Source of the DNA: SURF-21 sp964529285
GTDB taxonomy: Bacteria > Actinomycetota > Geothermincolia > Geothermincolales > RBG-13-55-18
Length of the DNA stretch: 64,000 nucleotides
Direction of reading: 5' to 3'
NCBI GenBank assembly: GCA_964529285.1
Contig: CAZGWK010000008.1
Span: 1 to 64,000, forward strand
Shown here: piece by piece, positions 33,138-44,259 of the stretch
Position numbering within the stretch: position 1 is the stretch's first letter
Layout: every line of letters begins with the position of its first letter
Translations under genes and position numbers: made by a program
Notes under the pieces: generated by a model
Databases searched by the model: none
What the model saw: only the letters and a program-made list of their open reading frames with translations
What the model was told of the DNA's origin: nothing

Positions 33138-34280
33138 ATGAATGGAAAGGATTATTATAAAACGCTAGGAGTGGATAAAAAGGCGTCGGACAAGGAGATA
33201 AGGGACGCCTATCGCAAGCTTGCCCGCAAGTATCACCCCGACGCCAATCCCGGGGACAAGCAATCGGAGGAGAAGTTCAAGGAAGTGTCCGAGGCCTACG
33301 AGGTACTCTCGAATGCGGAGAAACGCAAACAATACGACTCGGGCGGCATGTTCGCGGGAGCCGGCGGGCCGGGCCCCGGATTCGGGCCCTTCGATTTCGG
33401 CTCCGCGGGAGGCAGGCCGGGTTCGCGTACTTATTCCTACTCCGGGGATCTCGGCGATCTGGGAGACCTGGGAGACCTGTTCAACCTCTTCGGCGGCAGG
33501 GGCACGGGTACGGGTGCGGGGCGACGTAAGGAGACGCGCAAGGGGCGGGACCTCCAGACCGACGTTACCATATCCTTCGACGAGGCCACCTCGGGTATAA
33601 CCGTCACCCTGACCCTGAGCGGCAAGAGCGCCTGCCCCACATGTAAGGGTAGCGGTGCGAAGCCGGGTACGCTGCCCAAGACCTGCCCCACGTGCGGCGG
33701 CAGGGGTTCGGTGTCACAGAACCAGGGTCCGTTCGCCTTCTCGCGGCCGTGCCCCGCTTGCGGCGGCAGGGGAACGATCGTCGAGGATCCGTGCGAGACC
33801 TGCCGGGGCGCAGGAGTAGTGGAGATGCCGCGCAACATCAAGGTAAAGATCCCGGCGGGGATAAAGGACGGCGGCAAGGTGCGCTTCCCCGGCAAGGGAG
33901 AAGCGGGGCCCATGGGTGGAGCGCCGGGCGATCTCTACGTCAGGGTGCACGTAAAACCGCATAAGTATTTCAAGAGGAAAGACAGCAACATCCTCATGGA
34001 TCTCCCGGTGACCTTCCCCGAGGCTGCCCTGGGGACGACGGTGGAGGTACCAACCATCAACGGGAAAGTCAAGCTGAAGATACCGGCGGGGACTTCCGAC
34101 GGAAGAAAATTCCGCTTGCGGGGCAAGGGAGCCCCAAAACCCAGGGGAAAAGGGCACGGCGACATGATCGTAACCGCCCGCGTCGTGGTCCCCAAGAAGA
34201 TGACGGCCAAGGAGAAGGAGCTGGTGAAGAAACTGCAGGAGATGGAGAAGAAAGACCCGCGCGAGTTCCTGCAAGAGTAG
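33138..34280 (+). CDS. dnaJ: Chaperone Hsp40 (type I DnaJ)
   Basis: 380 residues from ATG 33138 with AAGGA five bases upstream; the GTG at 33123 has no ribosome-binding site. J-domain with HPD (KYHPDANPGD), a Gly/Phe-rich stretch, four zinc-finger repeats CPTCKGSG, CPTCGGRG, CPACGGRG and CETCRGAG, and the C-terminal peptide-binding domains. It stimulates DnaK ATPase and delivers substrates. hspR begins 10 bp downstream. Confidence 0.98.
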   Translation: MNGKDYYKTLGVDKKASDKEIRDAYRKLARKYHPDANPGDKQSEEKFKEVSEAYEVLSNAEKRKQYDSGGMFAGAGGPGPGFGPFDFGSAGGRPGSRTYSYSGDLGDLGDLGDLFNLFGGRGTGTGAGRRKETRKGRDLQTDVTISFDEATSGITVTLTLSGKSACPTCKGSGAKPGTLPKTCPTCGGRGSVSQNQGPFAFSRPCPACGGRGTIVEDPCETCRGAGVVEMPRNIKVKIPAGIKDGGKVRFPGKGEAGPMGGAPGDLYVRVHVKPHKYFKRKDSNILMDLPVTFPEAALGTTVEVPTINGKVKLKIPAGTSDGRKFRLRGKGAPKPRGKGHGDMIVTARVVVPKKMTAKEKELVKKLQEMEKKDPREFLQE

Positions 34281-34290
34281 GTGATGGAGA

Positions 34291-34680
34291 GTGGATAAAA
34301 GGAATGCGAGCCAGGAGCCGGTTTACGTTATAAGCATCGCCGCTCGCCTGGCGGATGTTCACCCCCAGACCCTGCGCATCTACGAGCGCAAGGGACTGAT
34401 CAACCCCGCAAGGGTGCATAACCGCCGGCGCTACTCGGAGGCGGACATAGAGCGTTGCAGGCTGATCCAGGAGCTGACCCAGGATATGGGGGTCAACCTG
34501 GCCGGCGTGAAAATGATCATGGACATGCGCGAGCGCATGAAGTCTCTCGAGGATGATCTGGAAACCATGCGCAGGGATGTCGAGGAGCGCGTGAAGAAGG
34601 TCAGGGAGAGTTTCCGCAACGATATCGTGCCTGTGCCGAGGGGTGAGGTGATGCTCAGAAGGAGCCCTGGTGGCAGGTAA
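34291..34680 (+). CDS. hspR: Heat-shock repressor HspR (MerR family)
   Basis: 129 residues; GTG start with GGAGA immediately upstream. The MerR-type helix-turn-helix is clear: YVISIAARLADVHPQTLRIYERKGLI and RRRYSEADIERCRLIQELTQDMGVNLAG, followed by a coiled-coil (MKSLEDDLETMRRDVEERVKK). In Streptomyces HspR with DnaK represses the dnaK operon and clpB through HAIR sites. Its gene position between dnaJ and clpB and the HAIR-like operator at 29859 support autoregulation. Confidence 0.95.
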   Translation: MDKRNASQEPVYVISIAARLADVHPQTLRIYERKGLINPARVHNRRRYSEADIERCRLIQELTQDMGVNLAGVKMIMDMRERMKSLEDDLETMRRDVEERVKKVRESFRNDIVPVPRGEVMLRRSPGGR

Positions 34681-34704
34681 TGGGAAGTGGAGAGGTGAAG
34701 ACGG

Positions 34705-37320
<2,616 letters not shown>

Positions 37321-37335
37321 GGTCACCCCTCAACA

Positions 37336-37432
37336 CCTGGGGTCAGCCCTCCATTTTCAACAAAATATACCAAAGGTTCGTCAGTCAATGCCGGGCACAT
37401 GATCATGTTGAAAATGGAGGGCTGACCCCAGG
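37336..37432. repeat. Family A inverted repeat after clpB
   Basis: Perfect 27-bp inverted repeat: left arm 37336-37362 starts CCTGGGGTCAGCCCTCC, right arm 37406-37432 is the exact reverse complement, with a 43-bp centre. The left arm is identical to 26925-26951. It fills most of the gap between clpB and the FAD dehydrogenase and could form a long RNA hairpin at the end of the heat-shock transcript. Confidence 0.9.
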
Positions 37433-37485
37433 CCCCAAACCTTCACCCTGACGCGCATGTGTCCGATGTTAGTATAGGTGTTGCT

Positions 37486-38880
37486 ATGCAAGATAAATAC
37501 GACGTCATCATCGTCGGCGCGGGGCCGGCCGGTATTTTCGCCGCCCTCGAGTTGGTCAAGAGGGACGGCCTCAAGGTGCTCGTGCTGGAAAAAGGCCCGG
37601 ATATCGAGAAGCGCCACTGCCCGGCCCGGGTTGGGAAGTGCCAGCGCTGCGAGACCTGCGCCATCACCAGCGGCTGGGGTGGGGCGGGCGCGTACAGCGA
37701 CGGCAAGCTCTCCCTTTCGCCCGACGTGGGTGGCTGGCTGGGCGAATACGTGGGGACGCGCATGCTGCGCGACCTCATCGACCGCGTGGACCAGCTCTAC
37801 CTGGAGTTCGGGGCGCCCCGCCAGGTATTCGGGGACGACGATGAAAAGGTGGCAGCGTGGAGGAAGCGCGCGGTCCTCTCGAACCTCGTCCTCACCCCTT
37901 GCCCCTTCCGCCACCTGGGGACGGAACGCTGCCGCGAGTTGCTGGTGCGCATGCGAGACTTCCTCGCGGACAAGGTGGACATGCAGACCGATGTTTGTGT
38001 CGAATCCATCCTGACGGACGGCGGGCGCGTGCTGGGAGTCACAACGGTCGAAGGCCGGGAATACCTCGCGGGCAATGTTGTAGCAGCGCCCGGAAGGGAG
38101 GGGGCGGACTGGCTGGCGGGGGAGATGGAGAGGCTGGGGGTGAGCGTCCAGAACAACCAGGTGGACATCGGTCTCAGGGTCGAAGTCCCCGCGCCTGTGC
38201 TGGAGCCGTTGACCACCGACCTCTACGAGCCCAAGCTGCATTACTTCACGCGCCGCTTCGAGGACCGCGTGCGGGTCTTCTGCATGAACCCCTACGGGCA
38301 GGTATGCGTGGAACGTTATGGCGACGTCCTCACCGTCAACGGCCACTCCTACGCTGAACACCGCACGGAGAACTCCAACTTCGCGCTGCTGGTGAGCACT
38401 ACCTTCACCGAGCCCTTCAAGGAGCCCATCGCCTACGGCAAGTACATCGCGCGTCTGGCCAATCTCCTGGGGGAGGGCATACTCGTGCAGAGGCTTGGGG
38501 ACCTCATGGCCGGCCGCCGCTCCACTCCGCGGCGCATAGCTCGCTCCACGGTGGCACCCTCGCTCTCAGATGCTACACCGGGGGACCTCTCCTTCGCTCT
38601 TCCTTACCGTTATATCAGCGACATCCTGGAGATGCTGGAGGCGCTGGACAACCTGGCTCCGGGCCTGTACGCCCGCGACACCCTGCTCTACGGGGTAGAG
38701 GTGAAGTTCTACTCCTCGCGTCCCAGCCTGGGGCCGGACCTGCAGTCCGAGGTTGCCGGCCTCTACGCCATAGGCGACGGCGCGGGCATCACCCGCGGGC
38801 TGGTCCAGGCCTCGGCTTCGGGAACGGTCGTCGCCCGCTCCATCCTGGCCCCGGGCCATCATCCGCGCACCCACCCTTAA
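37486..38880 (+). CDS. FAD-dependent dehydrogenase (COG2509-like)
   Basis: 464 residues from ATG 37486. N-terminal FAD motif YDVIIVGAGPAGIFAALEL, a CPARVGKCQRCETC cysteine region, and GWGGAGAYSDGKL typical of the uncharacterised FAD dehydrogenases of COG2509; the C-terminus closes with GLYAIGDGAGITRGLVQAS. AGGTG lies eight bases before the ATG; an upstream ATG (37459) lacks a site. The cysteines could hold a metal or be redox-active (inference). It lies just ahead of purA on the same strand, with an extended -10 promoter between them. Confidence 0.85.
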   Translation: MQDKYDVIIVGAGPAGIFAALELVKRDGLKVLVLEKGPDIEKRHCPARVGKCQRCETCAITSGWGGAGAYSDGKLSLSPDVGGWLGEYVGTRMLRDLIDRVDQLYLEFGAPRQVFGDDDEKVAAWRKRAVLSNLVLTPCPFRHLGTERCRELLVRMRDFLADKVDMQTDVCVESILTDGGRVLGVTTVEGREYLAGNVVAAPGREGADWLAGEMERLGVSVQNNQVDIGLRVEVPAPVLEPLTTDLYEPKLHYFTRRFEDRVRVFCMNPYGQVCVERYGDVLTVNGHSYAEHRTENSNFALLVSTTFTEPFKEPIAYGKYIARLANLLGEGILVQRLGDLMAGRRSTPRRIARSTVAPSLSDATPGDLSFALPYRYISDILEMLEALDNLAPGLYARDTLLYGVEVKFYSSRPSLGPDLQSEVAGLYAIGDGAGITRGLVQASASGTVVARSILAPGHHPRTHP

Positions 38881-38884
38881 CAAG

Positions 38885-38893
38885 TGCTATAAT
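38885..38893 (+). promoter_or_regulatory. Extended -10 promoter for purA
   Basis: TGCTATAAT is a perfect extended -10. No -35 is evident. Transcription would start near 38900, about 50 bases before the purA ATG. Confidence 0.55.
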
Positions 38894-38949
38894 GTTTCTT
38901 CGTGTGGGGCTGCGGAAGTAAAAACACGATGGAAAGAGTGAGATAGACC

Positions 38950-40281
38950 ATGCCCGGAATCGCGGTAGTCGGCACCCAGTGGGGTGACGAGGGAAAAGGT
39001 AAGGTAATCGACCTGCTCTCCGACCAGATGCAGGTGGTAGTGCGCTTCCAGGGAGGGAACAACGCCGGACACACCATCATGTACGACGGGCGGACCCTGA
39101 AGCTGCATCTCATGCCCTCGGGTATCCTCTACCCGCATATAGTTCCGGTCATCGGCAACGGCGTGGTCATCAACCCCGCGGTGCTCATCGAGGAGATGGA
39201 CAATCTGGCCGCCATAAACGTGGACGCGGAGCGGCTGCGCATATCCTACAACGCCCACGTCATCCTGCCCTTCCACGAGAATCTTGACGGGCTGCAGGAC
39301 GACAGCCGCGGCGAGCGGAGCATCGGGACAACGCGCCGCGGCATCGGGCCCACCTATGCCGATAAGGCCTCCCGTACGGGCATCCGCATGCAGGACATGC
39401 TGGACCCGGCCGGCTTTGCCGCCATGGTCAGCAGGGCGGTAGGAGAGAAAAACCACCTCTTCAAGTGTTACTACGATGCCGCACCCCTGGACGCCGAGGA
39501 GATATCCTCGAGATACAGGGCTTACGCCGAGCGGCTGCTGCCTTGCCTTGCCGATACCTCCGTCCTGGTGAAGAACGCGCTGCGCGAGGGGAAGAACGTT
39601 CTCTTCGAGGGTGCCCAGGGATTGATGCTGGACCTGGACCACGGCACCTATCCCTTCGTGACCTCATCTAATACAGTTGCCGGCGCGGTCTGCACCGGTG
39701 CGGGCGTGGGCCCCAGGGACCTGGGCGAGATCATCGGGGTCACCAAGGCCTACGTTACCCGCGTGGGGGCCGGACCTTTCCCCACCGAGCAGGACAACGA
39801 GACCGGCAGCATCATGCAGGAGGCGGGCAAGGAGTTCGGCACCACCACCGGGCGCAAGAGGCGCTGCGGCTGGTTCGACCTGGTCATCCTGGGCTACGCG
39901 GTGCGCCTGAACACCCTGACGTCCCTGGCCGTGACCAAGCTGGACGTTCTCTCGCAGTTCGCCACCCTCAAGGTCTGCGTAGCCTACCGCCTCGGTGACG
40001 GGACCATAGACGAGTTTCCCCAGATATGTGATGATTTCGCCTCCTGCAAGCCGGTTTACGAGGAGCTGCCGGGATGGAAAACGGACATATCCGGCGCGAG
40101 GAAACTGGAGGACCTCCCGGTTGAGGCGCGCGATTATCTGGACTTCATCTCGCAGAGGGCCGGAGTCCCAATCAAGCTCATCTCGGTCGGGCCGGAGAGG
40201 CAGCAGACCATCCTCCTGGACGGCGGGGAGGAGCCCCTGCGCCAGGGCCGCCTCCTCTTCTACGACGATTTTCCCCTCTAG
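38950..40281 (+). CDS. purA: Adenylosuccinate synthetase
   Basis: 443 residues. GTQWGDEGKGKVIDLLS, the GTP/IMP P-loop and catalytic His region NNAGHT, the TTRRGIGPTYADKASR segment and GTTTGRKRRCGWFD near the end identify it. It uses GTP and aspartate to turn IMP into adenylosuccinate, the first step to AMP; purB in the downstream operon completes it. The ribosome-binding site is weak (AAGAGTGAG). It precedes the main purine operon but is separated from it by the Rnk/GreA-like gene and repeats. Confidence 0.97.
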   Translation: MPGIAVVGTQWGDEGKGKVIDLLSDQMQVVVRFQGGNNAGHTIMYDGRTLKLHLMPSGILYPHIVPVIGNGVVINPAVLIEEMDNLAAINVDAERLRISYNAHVILPFHENLDGLQDDSRGERSIGTTRRGIGPTYADKASRTGIRMQDMLDPAGFAAMVSRAVGEKNHLFKCYYDAAPLDAEEISSRYRAYAERLLPCLADTSVLVKNALREGKNVLFEGAQGLMLDLDHGTYPFVTSSNTVAGAVCTGAGVGPRDLGEIIGVTKAYVTRVGAGPFPTEQDNETGSIMQEAGKEFGTTTGRKRRCGWFDLVILGYAVRLNTLTSLAVTKLDVLSQFATLKVCVAYRLGDGTIDEFPQICDDFASCKPVYEELPGWKTDISGARKLEDLPVEARDYLDFISQRAGVPIKLISVGPERQQTILLDGGEEPLRQGRLLFYDDFPL

Positions 40282-40300
40282 CCCACCTTGGGCCGCACGC

Positions 40301-40311
40301 GGGGGTCAGAT
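40301..40311. repeat. Family A solo core after purA
   Basis: GGGGGTCAGAT 20 bp after the purA stop. Only the GGGGTCAG core is present, without the flanking sequence or a partner arm, so this is a weak match to the family. Confidence 0.4.
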
Positions 40312-40335
40312 TATGCCCGTCCCGCTAGTGGTGAG

Positions 40336-40364
40336 TTTATCTTGCTGGTGTTGACATATATAAT
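40336..40364 (+). promoter_or_regulatory. Possible promoter for the Rnk/GreA-like gene
   Basis: A perfect TATAAT at 40359-40364, in an AT-rich island, with a poor -35 (TTTATC) 17 bases upstream. A consensus TTGACA at 40351-40356 sits too close to that TATAAT to serve it. Confidence 0.4.
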
Positions 40365-40446
40365 AGTGAGATAACGACTGTCCGCTACAACTCCCATTTT
40401 TTATGAAGGTATTCGAGATGGGTTTTCTTGCAGGAGGAGGATTGAC

Positions 40447-40860
40447 ATGAAAAAGAGGGACATATATATAACCCAGTTCGACCTGGAGCGGCTGAAGAAG
40501 CTCGTGGCGGAGGTGAGGGCTGATGGTAAGAACAACGCATACCTCGGCGACCTCGAGGATGAGCTGGAGCGGGCCACGATAGTAGAGCCCGAAGAGATCC
40601 CCCCGAACGTGATCACCATGAACTCCAAGGTACGCCTCAAGGACCTGGATACGGGAGAGACGATGGTCTTTTATCTGGTCTTTCCTCAGGACGCCGACAT
40701 CGAGAAGGGCAAGATATCCGTCCTGGCCCCCATAGGGACGGGAATGATCGGCTACGAGGTCGGGGACATAGTGGAATGGGAGGTCCCCGCGGGCATGAGA
40801 AAACTGGAGATACTGGAGATACCCTACCAGCCGGAGGCGGCGGGAGACTTCGACCTCTAA
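40447..40860 (+). CDS. Rnk/GreA-type transcription elongation factor C-terminal domain protein
   Basis: 137 residues. A short helical N-terminus (FDLERLKKLVAEV, then ELERATIVEPEEIP) replaces the long GreA coiled coil, and the C-terminal FKBP-like domain is clear: VITMNSKVRLKDLDTGE, VFPQDADIEKGKISVLAPIGTGMIGYEVGD and VEWEVPAG. This architecture is that of Rnk, the RNA-polymerase-binding regulator of nucleoside diphosphate kinase, which lacks the acidic tip for transcript cleavage. TGCAGGAGGAGG is upstream of the ATG. Its place next to purine genes suits a nucleotide-linked role (inference). Confidence 0.87.
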   Translation: MKKRDIYITQFDLERLKKLVAEVRADGKNNAYLGDLEDELERATIVEPEEIPPNVITMNSKVRLKDLDTGETMVFYLVFPQDADIEKGKISVLAPIGTGMIGYEVGDIVEWEVPAGMRKLEILEIPYQPEAAGDFDL

Positions 40861-40871
40861 GCCCACATCGG

Positions 40872-41015
40872 TCTGAGCAACACCGTACGTTTGTTTGCCA
40901 TCGCATAAGCGATTGTGCCGTTTTCGGCACAACGGTGCCAGTCGCCAGTCGCGGCGAAGCCGGGCATGGCGAAGCCGGGCATGGCCTGGCACGTGTACGT
41001 TCGGATAAAGGTCGC
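40872..41015 (+). repeat. Structured dispersed repeat, family B copy 2
   Basis: 144 bp matching 655-798 in length and order. Hairpins: ATCGC-ATAA-GCGAT (40900-40913), TGTGCCG-TTTT-CGGCACA (40914-40931, all Watson-Crick), then GTGCCAG pairing with CTGGCAC. Compared with copy 1, the second stem changes a G opposite T into an A opposite T, and both loops keep four bases while changing sequence. It sits between the Rnk-like gene and purD in the same orientation as copy 1. Confidence 0.85.
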
Positions 41016-41123
41016 CTTGCAGGAAAAAACCCGACACGCATAATCGCCTCGCGGGCAGGATTGTCACCGGCTGCCATAAAATATAGAGATGTGGCAGGCA
41101 AGGGCGAGCACGGGGAGGTTAGC

Positions 41124-42398
41124 ATGAAAGTTCTGGTGGTGGGAGGAGGGGGGAGGGAACACGCCCTCACCTGGAAGATAGCGCAGTCCCCTCTGGCCAG
41201 CGCTATATGGTGCGCACCCGGGAACGCGGGCATGGCATCCGTAGCGGAATGCGTGGATATAGGAACCGGGGATATCGAGGCCCTGGCCGGATTCGCCCAG
41301 GAGAAGAAGATCGACCTCACCGTGGTGGGACCCGAGGCTCCGCTTGTCGCGGGCATCGCCGACCTGTTCCAGGCCAGGGGCCTCGCGGTGTTCGGCCCCG
41401 GCCGCGAGGCGGCACAGATGGAGGGCAGCAAGGATTTCGCCAAGCGGCTCATGCTGGACGCTGGCGTACCCACGGGAAATGCGGAGGTCTTCAGCGATTA
41501 CGAAGCAGCCGAGGCCTGCATATTGAACCGCGGCGCTCCTTACGTGGTCAAGGCTGATGGGCTGGCGGCGGGAAAGGGCGTGATCATCGCCCAGGATGAC
41601 AGGGAGGCGTATGCGGCGCTGAAAGCCTGTTTCAAGGAGCGAGCCTTCGGCTCCTCCGGCGACAAGGTGCTCATCGAGGAGTTCCTGGAGGGGCAGGAGG
41701 TATCCATTCTCTGCTTCGTGGACGGCGAGGATATCCTGCCCATGGCTCCTGCCCAGGACTACAAACGTATCGGTGATGGCGACACCGGGCCCAATACGGG
41801 CGGCATGGGCTCCTACTCGCCCGTGCCGGTGCTCTCAGGCGAGGACTACCGGCGCGCGGTGGAGGAGATATTGCGGCCCACGGCAACGGCTCTCGCCGCA
41901 CGGGGCATCCACTACAAGGGCATACTTTACGCCGGCCTCATCCTCACCGCCGAAGGGCCCAAGGTGCTCGAGTACAACGTGCGCTTCGGTGACCCGGAGC
42001 TCCAGGCGGTGTTGCCGCGACTGGAGAGCGACATAGTCGAGGCCATGCTGGCGGTAGTGGAGGGCAGGCTGCCAGAGGTGAGCCTGGAGTGGAGGGATGA
42101 CCCCTGCGTGACCGTGGTCGTCGCCTCGGGCGGCTACCCCGAGGATTACCGCAAGGGTTACCCCATAAGCGGCCTCGAGGAGGCGGAGTCCCTGCCGGGG
42201 GTCACCGTCTTTCACGCCGGGACCCGCCTCGGCGCGAAAGGAGAGGTCCTTACGAACGGGGGGCGTGTGCTGGGTGTGAGCGCCCTCGGCCCGGACTTCG
42301 CCGCCGCTCGCGGCAAAGCTTACGAGGCGGCGAATATGATAGACTTCACGGACATCTATTTCCGCAAGGATATAGCCCTGCGGACCTTGGAGGGGTGA
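41124..42398 (+). CDS. purD: Phosphoribosylamine-glycine ligase
   Basis: 424 residues from ATG 41124, with GGGGAGG five bases upstream; a long open frame upstream crosses the family B repeat and is not real. ATP-grasp enzyme: VLVVGGGGREHAL start, FGPGREAAQMEGSKDFAKRL, VVKADGLAAGKGV, PAQDYKRIGDGDTGPNTGGMGSYSP and the YNVRFGDPE metal-binding motif. It joins glycine to phosphoribosylamine (purine step 2) using ATP. First gene of the main purine operon, six bases before purE. Confidence 0.98.
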   Translation: MKVLVVGGGGREHALTWKIAQSPLASAIWCAPGNAGMASVAECVDIGTGDIEALAGFAQEKKIDLTVVGPEAPLVAGIADLFQARGLAVFGPGREAAQMEGSKDFAKRLMLDAGVPTGNAEVFSDYEAAEACILNRGAPYVVKADGLAAGKGVIIAQDDREAYAALKACFKERAFGSSGDKVLIEEFLEGQEVSILCFVDGEDILPMAPAQDYKRIGDGDTGPNTGGMGSYSPVPVLSGEDYRRAVEEILRPTATALAARGIHYKGILYAGLILTAEGPKVLEYNVRFGDPELQAVLPRLESDIVEAMLAVVEGRLPEVSLEWRDDPCVTVVVASGGYPEDYRKGYPISGLEEAESLPGVTVFHAGTRLGAKGEVLTNGGRVLGVSALGPDFAAARGKAYEAANMIDFTDIYFRKDIALRTLEG

Positions 42399-42403
42399 TA
42401 GGT

Positions 42404-42862
42404 ATGTCTGCTCCCACCGTCGCCTTGCTCATGGGCTCCAAGTCGGACCTGCAAAAGGTCACCCCGGCGGAGGAGACCCTGGCCGAGATGGGCGTGCGCG
42501 TCAAGACCGCGGTGATATCCGCCCACCGCCAGCCGGAGAAACTGCGTGATTTCGTATCCTCCGCCCGCGATGAAGGAGTGGAGGTGTTCATCGCGGCGGC
42601 GGGGAAAGCCGCCCATCTTGCCGGCGTCGTGGCCTCCATGACCACCTTGCCCGTGGTCGGCCTGCCCATATCCTCGGCCGACCTGGGAGGCATGGATGCG
42701 TTGCTGTCCATGGTGCAGATGCCGCGCGGCGTTCCCGTCGCCACCGTGGCCATCGATGGGGCGGAGAACGCTGCCCTCCTGGCTTGCGCTATCCTGGCCT
42801 TGAAGTACGAGGGAGTGGCGGATGCCCTGGAGGCCTATCGCGGGAGAATGGCCGAGGCATGA
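42404..42862 (+). CDS. purE: N5-carboxyaminoimidazole ribonucleotide mutase
   Basis: 152 residues, ATG 42404 with GGAGGGG upstream (a GTG at 42395 overlapping the purD stop is weaker). Class I features: ALLMGSKSD, SAHRQPEKL and MVQMPRGVPVATVAID. The class I glycine motif usually GAGGAAHLPG reads AAGKAAHLAG, a small departure. Class I PurE needs PurK to make its N5-CAIR substrate, yet no purK lies in this operon or window. It forms CAIR, purine step 6. Confidence 0.93.
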   Translation: MSAPTVALLMGSKSDLQKVTPAEETLAEMGVRVKTAVISAHRQPEKLRDFVSSARDEGVEVFIAAAGKAAHLAGVVASMTTLPVVGLPISSADLGGMDALLSMVQMPRGVPVATVAIDGAENAALLACAILALKYEGVADALEAYRGRMAEA

Positions 42863-42938
42863 CCCCACTGTTATCGCCGGGTCCTATGGGGCATAATAGA
42901 CTTGTGCCGGACGAGATGACTGGTAAAGGTTGGAAATA

Positions 42939-44240
42939 ATGATCTCGCGTTATACTCTGCCCGAGATGGCTGCCGTATGGAGCGAGCGCAACAGGTTCCA
43001 GAAGTGGCTGGACGTCGAGATCCTGGCCGTGGAGGCCAGGGCGGAGCGCGGGGAGGTGCCGCGGGAGGCACTCGCGGAGATCAAGTCGAAAGCGACCTTC
43101 GACCCCGCACGTGTACTGGAGATCGAGGAGACGGTCAACCACGACGTCATCGCCTTCCTCACCAACGTGGCCGAGAACGTCGGCAGGAGCGCGCGCTTCA
43201 TCCATTACGGCATGACATCCTCGGACATCCTTGATACCGGCCTGGCGCTGCAGATGCGTGAGGCCATGGACCTGATCATAGCGGAGGCACGCAACCTGGC
43301 CTTTCTCCTCAAGGAGAAAGGCATGGAGTACAGGCACATGGTCATGGTGGGGCGCACTCACGGCGTGCACGCAGAGCCCATGGTCTTCGGGCAGAAGCTT
43401 GCCCTGTGGGCTTTCGAGACCGTACGCGACGTGGAGCGGCTGCGGCGAGCGCGAGAGAGCGTAAACCGCGGCAAGCTCTCCGGCGCCGTCGGCACTTACG
43501 CTCACCTGGATCCCTGGATCGAGGCTTACGTCTGCGACAAGCTGGGCCTTGTGCCGGCGGAATGCTCGACACAGGTGCTGCAGCGCGACCGCCACGCCGA
43601 GTACTTATCGGCTATTGCCATAACCGGCTCCAGCCTGGGTAAGTTTGCGCTGGAGATAAGGGGGCTGCAGCGCTCTGAGATACTGGAGGCGGAGGAGCCT
43701 TTCCGCAGCGGCCAGAAGGGTTCGAGCGCCATGCCGCATAAGCGTAACCCCATCCTTTGCGAGCGCATCTGCGGTCTGGCGAGAGTACTGCGGGCCAATT
43801 CCCAGGCCGCCATGGAAGATGTCGCCTTATGGCACGAGCGGGACATTTCGCACTCCTCGGTTGAGCGCGTGATCATACCCGACTCGACCACGCTGCTCCA
43901 CTACATTCTTATCAAGTTCCAGGATATCGTGCGCGACATGCACGTTTATCCGGAGAACATGCGGCGCAACCTGGAGCTTACCCATGGCCTGGTCTTCTCG
44001 GAGGGCGTACTCCTGGCCCTCGTCGACAAGGGGATGGCGCGGGAGGATGCCTATATAGCGGTGCAGCGCAACGCCATGCAGTCCTGGAGGACGGGTGAGG
44101 ACTTCCGCTCTCTGCTCGCGGCCGACGCGGAAGTGGCGGCCAGCCTGACTCCGCAAGAGCTGGATGCCTGTTTCGAACTGGGCCATCACCTTAGGCACAC
44201 GGAAGAGGTCTTCGCGCGCCTGGATAGACTGGAAATATAG
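42939..44240 (+). CDS. purB: Adenylosuccinate lyase
   Basis: 433 residues from ATG 42939. The fumarase/aspartase superfamily signature GSSAMPHKRNP is intact, with FIHYGMTSSDILDTGLALQ and MVGRTHGVHAEP catalytic regions. It releases fumarate from SAICAR and from adenylosuccinate, so it serves two steps. AAAGG is upstream of the ATG. purCS follows 19 bp downstream. Confidence 0.97.
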   Translation: MISRYTLPEMAAVWSERNRFQKWLDVEILAVEARAERGEVPREALAEIKSKATFDPARVLEIEETVNHDVIAFLTNVAENVGRSARFIHYGMTSSDILDTGLALQMREAMDLIIAEARNLAFLLKEKGMEYRHMVMVGRTHGVHAEPMVFGQKLALWAFETVRDVERLRRARESVNRGKLSGAVGTYAHLDPWIEAYVCDKLGLVPAECSTQVLQRDRHAEYLSAIAITGSSLGKFALEIRGLQRSEILEAEEPFRSGQKGSSAMPHKRNPILCERICGLARVLRANSQAAMEDVALWHERDISHSSVERVIIPDSTTLLHYILIKFQDIVRDMHVYPENMRRNLELTHGLVFSEGVLLALVDKGMAREDAYIAVQRNAMQSWRTGEDFRSLLAADAEVAASLTPQELDACFELGHHLRHTEEVFARLDRLEI

Positions 44241-44259
44241 AGAGACGGGAGACGAGAGT

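Noticed and set aside
40351..40364. TTGACA plus TATAAT as one promoter before the Rnk-like gene
   Set aside because: The two hexamers are only two bases apart, far too close to work together; only a weak alternative -35 was listed.
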